Positions 22,263 through 35,900 are shown, counted from the stretch's first letter. The stretch: DNA of 64,000 bases from Septoria linicola (GCA_024114885.1 CP099422.1:620001-684000), one strand, 5' to 3'. A program made the numbers and translations. Notes: generated from the letters alone by a model not told the origin.

Positions 22263-23285
22263 TGAACTGTAATCAAGCAGATTCCGTCGTCCCACAACTG
22301 TGTCATAGTGCCTTCGTTCAGTTGAGCACCTGCCAATGATCACCACTTAAAAAAGACATCCGTGATGCCTTGAGTAGGTGCGATGCGCGAAGTGAAGCGC
22401 GCCCGCATGCGCATTCAAGCGGCATACAACTTGCAGTAACTAGTGCATTGTACATGAAACCGAAGCGAACGCGACACTGCGACCTCGAGTCTGCTACGTT
22501 TGAGACAAACATAAGCTAGCGCGGTTCTTGACCATTTGATGTCTGCACAACAACTGATAAACAGCTGGTCCAGCTACAGAAGTGCTAGTGTATCACAACG
22601 CTACCGTCATTCTCACTGTCTTGTTCGAACTCCTCTAATCGTGTCAACGCTGGCTACGAATCATCGGATCCGACTTTCACTGTATTTGACTTGGAACCCT
22701 GCCTTGGAACCCGTGCTGTTCGTGCTTGTAGTCTCAGATATGTCCAAAATCACAAAATTCGCTAATTCACCATCCACAGCATAACTCATTATACAACCAA
22801 CATGACGATCCAATATTATACGGAAAAAGGTAAAATCACTCGATAATCTCGTACAGCAAGTTGTGGAACGCGTGCTCAGGATCCGACCACCTCACTGTCG
22901 TCCCAGGACTTTCGCTTGATCAACCCTAAGCAACCGAAGACTACCTTCTCGGTCCCTCGCTCGAGCCACTCTAGACCAAGACATCTCCACTCACTGGCTA
23001 CATTGGTAGTATCGATCCGATGAGTGAGTAGGCAAGGCAGTAACTCACGACGTGTGATGAAGTGCGTCTTGAACCATTGACCATGAGCAGGAGATCTTGC
23101 GTGCAGAGCGTTTCGTGTGTCGCCACAGTGATGGTATGTATTACTACAAGAAGTTTTCGAGCAAACAGAGTCGCGAAAGTCCCAACTCATAAACGACCTC
23201 GCCATAGCTACACGCCAATGGCAGAATAGTAGTACTTCTCATTTCAGTCATGTCCTCCTCGTGTCATCTATGTGCACTTTGCCGT
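22263..23285. other. Intergenic, no supported gene
   Basis: About 1 kb between convergent MSS51 and the demethylase gene, so it holds two 3' ends. Open frames are at most 109 codons and show no domain. No RNA gene, repeat or RIP signature is visible. Confidence 0.5.
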
Positions 23286-26200
23286 TCAGTTGTATCGCCA
23301 TGTCTCATGTCCGCCGAGACCGTTGTCACCTCCCATCTGAGGAAGTGTCGGGTTGTTGTAATTAAAGCTCGCTCCAGGCGGCCGCTCATTCATGACACTC
23401 TGCTGTAGCACGGGATTTAGGGGATTTGGCTGCATGCCAATGTTGGGCTGTGGCAGCGTGCCCCAAGGATTGCTGTTGCTAACAGTGGTGGGCGTATGGC
23501 CTCTTCCATAGCCAGACGTGTTGTTGTCGGACAATGGGCTGGGCGTTGGGGCCTTTGGACTGTTGTACATCTTCGAAGAATCGTAAACGTTACCAAGGCT
23601 GTTCCATTGCTGGTAGATCGGCGCTGATGCGTAGGCGCTGTTGGCCGGCGCGTAGCCCTGATCCCGCAGCAAACGAGCATGTGCGCCATCGCGGCTTGCT
23701 GTGCTCGGCATGCCTCCCTGTATCTGACGCTGGAACTCCTGAGGCGTGCTGTGCGATACAGGCACATATCGCTGTGAAGGTGCTACTTGCTGATAGTGGT
23801 GCTCGGGTGGTGGCGGAGTTTGTTTCTGCAGCCCAGCACGATCCCAAACTTGCGAAGGTGGTGTCCACTGCTGGCTTGTCTGCCGCGATTGCGACGAGAT
23901 CGAGTTGCTAGGAGTGTGGCGGGCCATCGTCTTGCTGTCATAGCCATCAGTCTGCTTCTGCAACTCGAGCGGCTGGTATTTTGGTGTGTAGCCGCCACCA
24001 ATTGCATAAGGAGACTCGTATACCTTTGGCTTGCGACAGAAGCTGTTCAGCAGATATGGATATCTTTGCAAATCCTGGATATATGCCGAATCGGATTGCG
24101 AAACTTCGACTTTAGACATGGTCGACATCGTGGTCGCTGGTGTGAGTGGGGCGTTCAAGGGCGAGTGGTTGCTCGGTGCAGAGGATGATGCGCGACGTTC
24201 TGCGGCTGGAGCATAGGGGTTCGTTGGGAAGGGTGAGCCAGCCCCGGGTACGCTCGACTGGCCTTGCTTAAGCATGGTCTTCTGCTGCTTGACCGATTGG
24301 TAGTTGGGCGTGTACCCGGCTGGCTCGAAGTTAGGTCGTTGCAACGTCTGCGCGCCTTGCGACTCGCGTCGAAATCTTGAATACTCGCCTTGGTATGCTG
24401 CTGGCAACGTCTTCGATGAATAATACTGATCTGAAGGGAACGGCCGGACGCTTCCAGAGGACGTTCTCGTTACCTCTCCACCCTGATAGTTGTACTGTGG
24501 GGTGTACTGCGGCGTCTGTGTTGGCTGCGTTGAGCCATGTTGCAAAGGAGGCGATTGCTGGGTAATCGACTGCTGCGAAAAGACCGATGAATGGCGTCGA
24601 AGGGGGTCTGCAGTAAAGTTGCGCTGATTTGTCAATGATTGATAGTCGACACCGCAAAGCACATTGTTAGGCTTGGCAGGTTCCTTTGGCTTATACACGT
24701 ATGGCTTCTCGGTGATGCTGTTGCTACGTGAAAGTGTAGCAGCTGAGCTGATGGCCGGTTGATGTGTACGCCAGATTGGTGCCGAGGGCTGCGCTGGGGC
24801 GATTGCCTGCTTCACAGCAGGATATTGATATGTCTGCTTGGGTTGAACTCGGTCCATGAAATTGCCCTTGGGCGCGACTTGCTTACTGCCTGGCTTGTCT
24901 GCAAAGAATACCTTGGCATCAGTCGATATCTCTGGGAGGTAGTAGTACAAGGTGTCTGGCGCATTCACGTCGAGCTTGAGCTTGCTGGGCGCTTTCCATA
25001 GCACAGTCAGGAAACCTGGCGGTGGTGTATGGTAGTTGTAGAAGTCGTGCCACTTGTACTGCTCGTCAGTGTTGAAAATATCGTCTTGAGCTGGAACGCC
25101 GTCTTGTCGGTTCGACAGTGCCAGTGCATTCTTGTTCATGTCCTTAGGCACGGGCTTGGCTGCCGCGGATGGCTTGGGGCGTACAGAATCATCAGGATTC
25201 AGCACGCATAGCCACTTGTACTCAAGCTCAATTCGATCGCCATCGGGCAGCACATCGACAATCAGCGACTGCTCGGACTGTCTGTTCTCCACGACAAGAC
25301 CACCAAACACCTCGCCTCCGTGGTATTGTGCTTGCATTGGCTGGCCTGTGGTGAGATTCTTAGCCTCGGTGTACACACGCTTCGTGCTCTCCAAAGCGTC
25401 CATGTCGAGGACCTTTGGCATCTTTGGTCGATGGTAACGGCAGCGAAAGTCGAACCCTTGTTCGAAGTACTCGTTGCCTTCCGCATCGAAAGTCGGCACC
25501 AGCCCAGCATCCACAAGTACACCTGCAGCGACCGCGCAACTAGCATGGAACGCGCGAGTGCACTTCTTCGCTGAGCATTGAAAGCATGCGCCCTTTTTGG
25601 ACCGACAGAAGTTGCACTTGAGCTCAAGGCGTGCTTTGTCAATATTGGCCACCCCTCGCACCAGTTCCGTGCCATCTTCGTCAGCGATGAATGTTTCTGG
25701 GGTGTAAAGTGCGCAAGACTTGTGCGCCTTCTTGCCATTGTCCGTCGGCAGCAATGTTTCCCAAGGATTCTCGTTCGGACACAAGCAGCAAGGCTCCTTG
25801 CCCGGAATTCGAATTCGAATCTTAATCTTCTTCTTTTTCTTGGGCTCCTCCTTCTTGGTGTCGCGCTTGCGCTTCCTCGACTTTGCAGTACCTTTGACAC
25901 TGGCTGGCGGCGTTGGTAACTTGCTCTCTTCTTCCTCGAGCTCGTCTTCACTGTCTGTCTCCTCATAGTATTCAGGCGTCGGCTCACCGCGTAGCTTGCG
26001 CTCAATCTCACCGACATCGACCCAGACATTGTCGGGCTCGCAGTTGCACTTCTTTGCAATGCGACCAAACTCCAGCCAGTTGTCGGTGGCGAAGTTGACT
26101 GATTCCGCGCAGTTGTATCCAATGTTATAGCCGGAATGATAGCCATAGGGATAGGTGATAACGAACTCGCCTTCGTAGTGCACCAGTTTGTTCACTTTGA

Positions 26201-27582
26201 CGCCATACTGCTTCTGGAGAACATCAGGTGAAATCAGGTACGTTTTGTGGCGCAAGAACTGATCGCAGTTCTTCGCGTCGACCGGCCAGGCTTGCCTCAT
26301 GGCGCGCTCAAACTTCCGCGCGTCCTCCTGAGAAATGCTGTACCACTGCTTTGGAGCGCCGAAGTGGATGTAGTTGATGCTGTACAGGTCGACATCTTCA
26401 AGGTGCCATGCAAAGGTAGCTTTCCACATGCCCATGTACAAGTATGCCGTGTTCACACCAGGGACCTTGGTGCCCAGTACATCCAGCACGTTGGGCAAGT
26501 GGGCCACATTCCAGCTCGTAACAGTATCATCGAACAAAGAGCCCGGCATATCCGCAGCATACATGGGCTGATTGAAGCTCATGGTTTTCCAGTACAGGGT
26601 CTCGAGCTCGGCGCAGCGTTCTGGAGTGAATTCATCAACATCTTCCAGGTGGTAGTCGAAGTTCTTGAAAGCTTTTTCGTCAATGTGAGTCTCTGTCTGT
26701 GCCGTGTTGTTCAGTCGACGAGATGTGACAGACTTGTTCTGATTGCCAACTCTCCCTTTGGGCTTCCTGCCACGAGCTTTCTTTGCGGGAGGCTCTGATG
26801 CCGGGACCGCAGCCACTGAATCGTTGTCAGAATCGTCAGCTGGTGCTCCACGTCGAGATCGCCCAGGCTTCCTTTTGGCTTTTGGTGTGCCTTCATCTTC
26901 CTGCTCTGCTTTGGCGGCAGCGGCAGCTGCTCGACCGCGAACGCTGCCACCTCCTCGAACGACTTCTTTCTGATTTTTACGTCGCTCTCCCCGCTTCGCC
27001 GGTGGTTGATGCTGTGTTTCCTCAGTCAAGGCTTTCCACTCCGGAAGGTTATATGATCTCTGCTTCTCCACATTCTGTTGTGTATATGTGCCGAAGGTAC
27101 CATTGAATTCCTGCGTAATGGGATTCTTGATGCGGATGCCTTTCACTTTCTCGTTTAGTTCGGGCAGGGAATCTCGCCTGCAGGGCTGTCAGTACCCGTC
27201 GCGTTTCCCCACACGCGCGCGTAACATGTCCAACATACCATTCCTTTGGTGGTATCACTTTCACGATACCAGATTTCATTCCATATTTGTCAATCTTATC
27301 AATGTACTTTTGAAAGTCGCGGAATTGGTCCATAGTGGGCTTGAAGACTGGTATCTTGCCGCCATTTTCCTCGTCCCAGTAGTGGTCTGGAAACACTTCC
27401 TCTTCTTCCTCATCGTCCAAGTCCAGGTCGCTCAACTCAGAATCCTCGTGCTCTTTCTGTTGGTGTTCGTTCAACTCCTCGCTCGTCGGTGGCGTCAGTG
27501 CCGCCGCGGGCTTTTCGGCGCGTTCGATCGTGGGTTTAGCATGTTCGTGCGGCTCCGGTGTGACCGCAGCAGCAGTCGCCAT
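23286..27582 (-). CDS. KDM4-type JmjN/JmjC histone lysine demethylase with extended PHD finger
   Basis: By family an Fe(II)/2-oxoglutarate dioxygenase that removes methyl groups from histone H3 K9 and/or K36 in the nucleus. There are two exons (27239-27582, 23286-27177). The 61-nt intron 27178-27238 has donor GTATGT and acceptor GCAG, giving 1,411 residues. JmjN spans about 75-140 (IPVFKPTMDQFRDFQKYIDK, ending PKEWRDSLPE) and is split by the intron. A basic spacer is followed by JmjC, with the iron ligands H373 and E375 in WHLED and H462 in YHSGYN. The 87-residue spacing is as in human KDM4. A double, extended PHD module begins at CCLCPNENPW (about 578), followed by a Tudor-like segment ending RIELEYKWLCVL. 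The last 500 residues are Gln/Pro/Ser/Tyr-rich and disordered. K9 versus K36 specificity cannot be read from sequence. Confidence 0.93.
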
Positions 27583-29083
27583 GATTTGTTGTATTGCTGG
27601 CGCGCCAGCAGCGTCCGTTGTGTTGTCGCGATGCGATGTGTTGTGTTGCGACGCTGCTCGCAGGTACAGGTACAGGTCGAGGCTCGCTGGCTCCTGCCCG
27701 ATTTACCTAAGCGAGGGTCCGCTTATGACGGGAGGAGTCAACGCTGCTCCAGGAGCGCAGCAATTCTAGAAATCCAGGCTACACAGTGTGAAAATGAATG
27801 AATGACCGAACAGACTCAGTGCTATCGCGACGAGGACGATGCTGAGCTTGGAAGCAAGCTGGTAGCCCACAGGGCAGGAACGAGACTTGAGATGGAAGGA
27901 GCGCCAAGGAGGCTAACGTTATCTGATCCTCGCACCACTTCTCAGCCCATGGGAACCAAATTTTTGGAGACGGGACAAGATGCATTGGCGCACGAGCTGA
28001 CGATGTAAATTAGAGGGCTGTGTACTGATATGGGTAGCATCTGCATATTGGGGAAGAGAGGTCGACATTGTCATAGAGAAAGAGACACGTGACGTCACAT
28101 AATTGGTGCTCGCACACTATTACAGTAGTGCAAAATGGAGGAGAAGTTATCGCTAAAGGAACGGTTTTGGAAGATATGCATGTAGAGATGTTATGGGTGG
28201 TGTAGAGCGTTATCAGATCTCGCAGATCGATCGAATCCAGGGTTTGTTGTGTGCTTGTGCGCACCACCTCCGAACTTCTGATCTCTGATCCCGAGCACTC
28301 CCCACTTACTCACTGTGATTTCAATACTGCACGAGCTCATTACACATATCGATATGATGCTCCGTCAAGCCAGTCGATGTGCTTCTACAGCAGTGCAAGA
28401 CTGTGGTGATCGATTCGAGGAAATGCTGGTGTACCTTGCAGGGAGCTAGAGCTGCACGACATAAGTGCCCGAGCAAGCCACTCCCCGGATCCACCACGCG
28501 ACAAGCTTGAGCCTTAAGTACCGTTTGCCGGGTCACCGCCGAGCGTGGATGACACCTCGAGGCAAATCCGGTGATCCCTAGTCGCATCCTTGTGTGAGAG
28601 CCAGTCGGACAGCGTCCATTGCGGTGCGGCATAGGAGTTTCCTCGTCACAGGCTCCGGGCGGTATGGCCATGTCAGCTCTGCAGACCTTGTTTGGGGACA
28701 TTACTGCAGATGCTCAACGGGTGCCTCGATCTTCGCTGTCTATAGGAGACATTGAAGCGATATGCATGCACAGTTGGCGCCCCTAGGGATGAGTGCCGAC
28801 CAGCTCAGTCGGCGGCGCGCGAAATCTTTCTCGATTGTAAGCCCATCGAAAGAGAGAATCGAGGTATACGAATTTAGGCACGCGACAAATGTCACTGCTC
28901 AGCTCGCGAGAATAGATGCGGACAATGTGAATGAGAAGTACTTGCCTACTGCATGTAATTGAGCAAAGTATTGGCTCAGCGTAGCTGTGCTGCTCGTAGG
29001 GCGCGGGGTATCTTGAGCAGAATTTCGAGCGACGGTGAAGAGCTTTCACGACATCTGTGTATTATTCGCTTAGTCAATCGTCA
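27583..29083. other. Intergenic, no supported gene
   Basis: About 1.5 kb. It holds the upstream region of the demethylase gene and the 3' flank of the ESS2 gene. The longest open frame (28321-28701, minus, 126 codons) is Cys/Arg-rich without domain character. No RNA gene, repeat or RIP signature is visible. Confidence 0.45.
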
Positions 29084-30556
29084 TCATTTTTGTTGTTTCA
29101 CTCGCGGAGTGGGTGTCCAGCTGCCGCTGGGGTTACCCGGTGCAGGAAACATGCCACCCTCCCGTCGAGGCGTGCCAATTCTGTTAGCCAAAGCCTGAGC
29201 AGCTGGAGTCATTCCACCCTTGCGAATACTGGCACTACTAGCGAATTTGGGAGTTGGCGTTCTGCCAGGCGTGATACCGAGACTTCGAAGCTGGTCCATT
29301 CTGCCGCCTTTTCTCCTTCCAGCGTCAGCCTTCTCGACAAGTCTGTGGTGTACACCCTCTCGCTTGCTATGGTCCTGAATGTGGAATGGATTGGGGCCGC
29401 CTGCTTCAACTTTGGGTAACAGTAGCTTTGCAGCCTCTTCTTCGGCTGCGTCGGCGTCTTCGTCCGCACCTGGCAGACCAAGTTCGCTCGGCGTCGGCTC
29501 GGCGTCCACAAAAGCGTAGCCGTTAACGCGAGGCGTCTCTGCTCCGCTGTATCCAGTCTCTGAATCTGTTGCTCTTGGTCTTCCAGCGATTGCAGCATCG
29601 ATGGCGCTCATGGAAGGGCTTGGCGGCACTAATTGCTCTGCTTCGAGGCCATTCGGACCAGTAAGCCGAGTCCCACCGTGATTGATGGCTTTCAGTGGAG
29701 CATTTGACCTCATCTCAGCCTCCTGAGCTCTCGTGACGAGCTGATCTTCAACGCTGTCGGGGCCAAACATGAACGTATTCCGAGGTCCTTGTCGGTCCGT
29801 GAAACTATCGACCGAAGCTGGCCGTGCATCCAGATCTTGCGATGGTCGGAGCGCAGCAAGAGCAAGTCTCTGCTCTCCGGCAGAATTTGTAGTCACTAGT
29901 GCTCTCGATGCTTGACCAGTTTCAATCAGCTTCTGCTCTTGCTCGCGATAGGCGATTTGCCTCGCTGTAGGTATTTTGTTGCCGTGTTGGAAAAATGTAT
30001 ATCTTGAAGCTCGCTTCTCATTCTGTTTGTCCAGTAATGCGTTGAAGCTCTCGTTATCCTCGGAGGTGTATTTCGCCTGGAACGCGCCGAGCGACATGTT
30101 CACGTCTACTTCAGGCTTCTCTTCTTCGGGCGCGAAATGGTTCCCATCCACCGGCGTCTGGCCTGGCGTTTGTCCAACGTAACCGCGAGGTGTATCGCCT
30201 ACCGGGGCACTCCTTCTAGGAGTGAAACTCGTGCCTGTGCCCATCCGTCTTCGTCCTTCAGGCAGTGGAGTCATGACCTGCGTCAACTTCCTGCCCGACT
30301 CTCGAATCCATTCTCTGTTGCTACTGTCCAGGGCCTGAAGGTAGTCCTGCTGGGCTTCGCTCTCGACAAGGCCAGGGAAGAAGTCGCGCGCAATGATATG
30401 AGACAGTGCATCTGAATACACGTCTTCGTCGAGTACCTTTGCTGGTCGTTTTTGTCGTTTCGTAGCAGGTGGCGGCGGCATGAGTGCCGTATCGCTATTA
30501 CGCTTCGCAAGCGCCTGCGACTGTGAGCCCTCCATCTCTGTAGACACTGTCCGCAC
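29084..30556 (-). CDS. ESS2/DGCR14-type spliceosome-associated protein (Bis1-like)
   Basis: Family members are nuclear proteins associated with the spliceosomal C complex. It is a single exon of 490 codons. Recognised segments: KVLDEDVYSDALSHIIARDFFPGL (the family signature, about residues 40-63), then a helix carrying DYLQALDSSNREWIRE. After these come MSLGAFQAKYTSEDNESFNALLDKQNEKR and the NTFMFGPDS-type motif, where family members have YMFxPEG/D. Next is NPFHIQDHSKREGVHHRLVEK, and the C-terminus is rich in TPxRTPTP repeats. The frame's first codon is ATG at 30556; ATG codon 8 (MEGSQSQALAKR) is as likely a start. The neighbouring Yag7-like gene begins about 270 bp away in the opposite direction, so they probably share an upstream region. 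Confidence 0.9.
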   Translation of the reverse strand: MRTVSTEMEGSQSQALAKRNSDTALMPPPPATKRQKRPAKVLDEDVYSDALSHIIARDFFPGLVESEAQQDYLQALDSSNREWIRESGRKLTQVMTPLPEGRRRMGTGTSFTPRRSAPVGDTPRGYVGQTPGQTPVDGNHFAPEEEKPEVDVNMSLGAFQAKYTSEDNESFNALLDKQNEKRASRYTFFQHGNKIPTARQIAYREQEQKLIETGQASRALVTTNSAGEQRLALAALRPSQDLDARPASVDSFTDRQGPRNTFMFGPDSVEDQLVTRAQEAEMRSNAPLKAINHGGTRLTGPNGLEAEQLVPPSPSMSAIDAAIAGRPRATDSETGYSGAETPRVNGYAFVDAEPTPSELGLPGADEDADAAEEEAAKLLLPKVEAGGPNPFHIQDHSKREGVHHRLVEKADAGRRKGGRMDQLRSLGITPGRTPTPKFASSASIRKGGMTPAAQALANRIGTPRREGGMFPAPGNPSGSWTPTPRVKQQK

Positions 30557-30824
30557 GGGACTTGAGAGCGTTTCACATGAAAGGTCGTGGAAAGAGGTAC
30601 CGCGGAATGTGGGAAAGCCGTGAGCGTCACAGTAGGTGTTATCAGATGAACTAGAGGACGGATCTAGCCGTCAGTTAGCTCACAAATCGAGCTCCGCCTT
30701 GCACCCAAGCACGCACACGACGCGAGAGCTGCACCAACACCGACAAAGGACAACCTGAACATCACTCTGCTGGAAGCTGTCAACGACCTCATTAGCACAT
30801 CTGAAACGCAAAGTATCACACACG

Positions 30825-32447
30825 ATGACCATCACCGACACAATAAAGGACGCCGCCCAAGCAGTTGGCTTGGGAAACGGCGCGAATGGTGAATCCAAGT
30901 CTGCTCGCAAGAAGAAGGCGAAGGCTGAGGCTGCTGCAAACAATGGCACATCGCCAGACACCACAGCTGTGCCTAAGACATCTTCGCCCGATGCTTCTGT
31001 CGCGGCAAACGACTCGAATGAGGATCCTGTCCTCGTAGAACTGCAGAAGAAGGTCCGCAACACTAACAAGAAGCTTCAAGGCATGGCAAAGGTCGACGCA
31101 ATCTTGGAGGCCAATCCGGGCGTGTCCCTCGATGATCTTGTCGCTCAGCGTAAGATCAATCAAGATCAGAAAGCCCAAGCACAAAAGAAGCCCGAGCTTC
31201 TGACACAGCGCGACGCCTACGAGAGGCAGATCGAGGAGCATAACGCACGCGAGGCGAAGCTGCAGGCTCGTCTTGCGAGGCAACACGCAGAGTTGACTGC
31301 AAAGCATGAGCAAGAGGTGTCTAAGCTGCGTGGAGAACTGTCTGCCACAGGTGCCGCGAACGCTGAAGCAGAGCTGCGCAAGAAGCTTCTCACTTTCTCG
31401 CAGTTCTTACGTGCTGCAGCAGCTAAGCGTGCTACAGAAGGTGAAGAGGACAGCGAGGAGAGCAGAGCTTTCGAGGGTGCTCTGCTTCTCGTGTATGGGG
31501 GAGACGAGAAAGCCGTCGATGCGGCAGTGAGTCTGATCGAGGGCAGCCAGGAGAAGGTTCCAAGCATCGAGGGCATTCCCACCGAGATAAGCTGTAAGTG
31601 CACAATCTCAATCCATCGCCTGATCGCACACGTGCTTTGATAGGCATCATCACGTGCTCACCTGCCTGTTTGACTGCCATCCCAAGCTAACTGAAATATA
31701 GTTGCGCAAGTCCAGCAGGCTGCAGTCAAGCATGCTCCTTTCCAGGTTGAGGAGGAGTGGCTCGATGGCGTCGAGAAGGCCAACGCTGGCGAGTCCGTGG
31801 CTCCTGCCGGCTCCGATCCTACGATCACACATGCCGGCCTTACCGAGCTCGAGGCTCCCAACGGAGCTGTTGCAGAGACTCTACCAGAGGCTACAACAGC
31901 ACAGGGTACGTCCGGCGAGGGTGGCAACATTGCGGGCGAGCGATGGAACACCGATGCTGCCGGCACATCAGCAGGCGCGGAGAAGAGTGGTCTGGAGGAC
32001 AGCTACGAGATCGTGCCTCGCCCGAATGAGGAGGTAGACGTGCCCGCTGCAGCTTCGGCGCGAGCACAGCAGGGCACAAGCTGGGCAGAGGAATCGCACG
32101 AGGCTGCAACTGGTAACAAGGCTGGTGAGAGTTGGGCAAACAAGGCTCCAGGCGAAACCAACGGCAGCTGGGGTGCTGAGCCACTTGCTAGCGCCACCAC
32201 TCCGGGCGATGGTCCTGTCGATGACGGATTCAGCGAGGTTGCTAGCCGCCGTGGAGGCCGTGGCAACGGCCGCGAATTCGGTCGTGGACGTGGCGGACGT
32301 GGCGGCAACTACCGCGGTAGAGGCGATGGCGAGGGCAGAGGCAGAGGTCGTGGGGGCTTCCGTGGCAACCGTGGTGAGGGCGGAGAGTTCAGAGGACGTG
32401 GTCGTGGTCCTCGTGGAGGTGCACCAGCCGCTCCAACGAGCTCTTAG
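30825..32447 (+). CDS. YAG7-like protein with C-terminal RGG box
   Basis: Two exons (30825-31593, 31702-32447). The 108-nt intron has donor GTAAGT, branch GCTAAC and acceptor ATAG, and the product is 504 residues. The N-terminus is Lys/Ala-rich (SARKKKAKAEAAA) and leads into a conserved block (VLVELQKKVRNTNKKLQGMA). A long coiled coil follows (about 100-200, YERQIEEHNAREAKLQARLA). A helical block then contains FEGALLLVYGGDEKAVDAAV and, over the exon junction, APFQVEEEWLDGV. The middle is acidic and repeats Trp-containing motifs (GESWANKAPG, GTSWAEESHE). The last 75 residues are an RGG/RG-rich tail that should bind RNA. Fungal proteins of this layout are annotated as Yag7-type; yeast Yag7 is ribosome- or translation-associated by proteomics. 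Role in this fungus is inferred. Confidence 0.75.
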
Positions 32448-32990
32448 GAAGACTCGGAATGGTGAGGCTGGCTGTCCGACACGTCTTCGCTGGTCACTAC
32501 AACATGACATGCGTTCTAGCATCTGCATAGGGTACAGGAGCACGGTAAGGAACGGAATGTACAACAAACCAACATCTGGAAGGCGCTCGCCGCAGATGGA
32601 CTTCTACGGGCTGGGTTCGAAAGGCATTGGCGCTGGAGGGTGCGCTTGTATAGATAGTCGAGACTGAACTCGCACCCATGGGCTGATATGATAGCGTTCA
32701 AACGTGACACGAGTCGATGCAGAGCAGTCCTTCTCCCTGTGTGCGCTTCAATGAGTATAAGGTGAAATATAATTCGAGCCCCACATAGTTTTACGCGAGA
32801 GAGTCGCGTAGACTATCGCGTCTTCCCTCTCTAAATCCGTGACCTCACTTTCCAGAACGACAACTGCACTCACACACACCATGCGGGTCAACACAGTCTC
32901 TTTGAATGTCTAATAGACTGCGTCTACAATCAAGCACACTCCGCACAATGGATCGGGCGCCACCAGAACGCCTCATTAGTCGTCTCCATC
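32448..32990. other. Intergenic, no supported gene
   Basis: About 540 bp between two plus-strand genes: a 3' flank followed by the upstream region of the WD40 gene. No domain-bearing frame, RNA gene or repeat is visible. Confidence 0.5.
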
Positions 32991-35900
32991 ATGGCTCCAG
33001 CTGAGGTAATCGACCTCTTGTCCTCCGACGAAGAATCTCCCACCAAGCTCCTACAAACATTCAGAGCTCGCCAGAATGAGAACAGAACAGTCGCGAAGGA
33101 GCGGCACAAACTCAACGGCGTTACTGGCGAACCTCAGAATGGTACAAGCAGACCGTTCAGCAGCTTCGCGTTGACCAGCACGATCGCACCATGCAGTACG
33201 GAGGCACAGCAGCACAGCTTACGCAAAGAGCTGTCGAATACATCGTCATTCTCACTTGGTGCCTCTCAGGCCGACTCTCAGCCACCTATACTGGCTCCTC
33301 GAGCAGTCTCATCAGCAGCTGAGCGAGCTAGACATATGTATACGCCGCCCGTCCTGTCGGAGGAAGCATGGAAGGCATTGGGAAGTCCAGGACGCAAGCT
33401 GAAGCTGGACTTTGCTCGCATACAGCGAGACCTGGACACCTCAAGAAGACAGAGTGAGCCGCGGAGATTAGAAAGAGTTGACAAGGCCGGAAGGTACCAG
33501 GAGCGAAGGTTGTCTGCTAGTAGACCACAAGGGCCAGCTCCTGCCAGACAGAAAGCGAATAGCAGCAGGCAAATCTCAGAGGGTGCTGTCACTACAGCCA
33601 ATTCTAGGAGCATAGCAGCTCCAGCCGCAGCTGCAAACAGCTTCATGGGGGCTGAGTACTTGCATATGCCAGGGTCTTTGCCGGGCAACAGCTTGGGAAT
33701 TGATCTCAGCAGCAATGACCCAGGAGCGCACAAAAGGCCATTCGAGTCTCCGTCAGCAAGGCACTCGCCTATCAAGAAACCACGCATGCACACAGTGAGA
33801 GATGATATCAGGCAGCTTTCTCCCAGTAAAGGTCAGATCGTAGATGCTACGGACGCGATAGCAGAGCGGTTCACGACAAGTTCTGAGCCAGAGCCAGATA
33901 AGGATACACGAATGGTGTCGGAAGACGACGTTGATCTGGAACATCCCCCTAGGGATGCTTCTGCTGCAACTCCTCATGCACAGGTTTCGCAGCAATCGTC
34001 CCGGCCAGGCTCATCGTCAGCCTGCCAAACGGAGCGACACGGCACATATGTCATGCAGAATGGTCAGACGGGAGCCCGCAGCGCTGTTGCGCTTGCTGCA
34101 CCCCTAAGTAATGCACCAGCATCAGTTGGGCGACCTCCTGGATCCAAGAACTCCAGGAAACCGTTCACCGCGGAAGACAATGCATTGCTGAAGAGGCTGA
34201 AGAGTGTAATGAATCTGGAATGGTCCAAGATTCATCCTTATTTCCCAGACCGATCGTTGCCAACTCTGCAGGTTCACTATTCTACCAAGGTGAAGAAGAT
34301 GCAGATCGATGTTTCCGGCGTGGTGTTACCAACCACAGACAAATTGCAGACAGCACCTGCAGCGTCGCAACAGGCTTCGAGCAAGCCGTTGACTACTGCC
34401 TCCAATCTTGGCAATCCATACTCTATGGATGAAGCTGCTCTGCTCAAGAAGCTGAAAGAGGAAGATCACCTAGATTGGAAGGCAATGGTACCGTTCTTCA
34501 ATGGACGAACAGCGGGCTCTCTACAAGTGTACTATTACACAAAGATCAGACAGGCCCCTGTCCGCAAGGCGCCAGACTTGCATCGAGCTGACTCTCACGC
34601 CCATGGTCACGCACGGAGCAAGCGTGCAAGGAAGAATAACGTAGCAGTTACTGATGGTTTCATATCTTGGACTGATGCGAAGATCCTCATGCGGGAAGGC
34701 GTTGACACTGAATCTACCGCTGACGATGTGAGCGACACGCAAAGTGCAGGGCCATTTGCGCAACAAGATACTGTTTTTCCACGTTCCTTGGGACGAATTG
34801 TCCGACAGCGCGAGCTCGGACATGCCGCTGGGGCTCGTGCATGGATGTCCTCTCGCTGTGCCATTCCTGAGGATCTCAAGAACAATGTCTTCAAGGACTA
34901 TAGCTTGCAACAGTATTATCACGGTACTTCCGGTGACGTGGTCGGCTTGTCCTGGTCGGTCTCTGGCACAAGATTCGCGGCTGGGTCTATTGCGATTACG
35001 GACAATCGATCCATGCAATACAACATGAGCAGAAACTTGCTGGTAGGCGATGTCCAAGACGAGAAATTACAGGAACTTGTTGAGCATCATGTCTCACGGC
35101 CAATGGTAGATGAATCGGACAACCCAAATTCGCTAGGAGCCATGCGCCAGACACAGGATTCTCGTCTCTTCCTGACTGTCACAGCGACTGCTTTCTCGCC
35201 CGCAGAAGAAAGCGCATTGTATACCACAGGCACAGACGGAATGCTGAGGAGGTATGCCGTAGCAGCCGATGTCCAGAATACCGCAGTCGAGTACTCTGCT
35301 GAGCACGTATCTTCTGCAGAGCTCTTAGCTGTTCACCAGGAGGGCTTAGTAGCAACAGGGTGTCATTCTGCGACTGGAAGTATCAACATCTTTAGCTGTG
35401 GATCTACAGGCCTCGACAAAGTCTGGACTGGATCTCCGAGACGGCAGGATCTGCAATCTACCGCCGCCATCTTCCCATCCACGCTCAAATGGGGAGCAGC
35501 TTCTGTTCACCGCAACCACCTTCTCGCAGGTTTCAGTGGTGATGAAGACAAACTCCTCGCAGGTGAGACAGTTTTGTGGGACATTGAATACCAGAGACAG
35601 CTTGAGCTTCGTGGTATCACGCGCAACGTGTTTGACGTATGCTGGAATCCAAGGCCGAGCTCTGCATCTGTGGTGTTCGCTGTTGCATCAAACAGCACTG
35701 GCCTGAACTTGGGACGTGGCATGCGGACTGTGGTAAGCTGCTTTGCGCCTACTTCGCCTCTCTCGGCTGTCGTCAGGTGGCAGTGTCCAGCATTGGACAT
35801 CAACGATGTTCTTATCTGCCCTCACAACGATCAGCTAGTGGCAGCAGGTGCCACAGATGGCAAAGTCTATGTGTGGGACCAGCGCTGGGCCGGGAATGGT

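Noticed and set aside
31968..32567. 199-codon minus-strand frame opposite the RGG tail of the Yag7-like gene
   Set aside because: Thr/Ala/Ser repeat composition is the antisense image of Gly/Arg repeats.
32628..32640. GGTTCGAA run resembling a tRNA B box
   Set aside because: No A box at the right distance and no cloverleaf; likewise for TGTTCGAAC near 22621.
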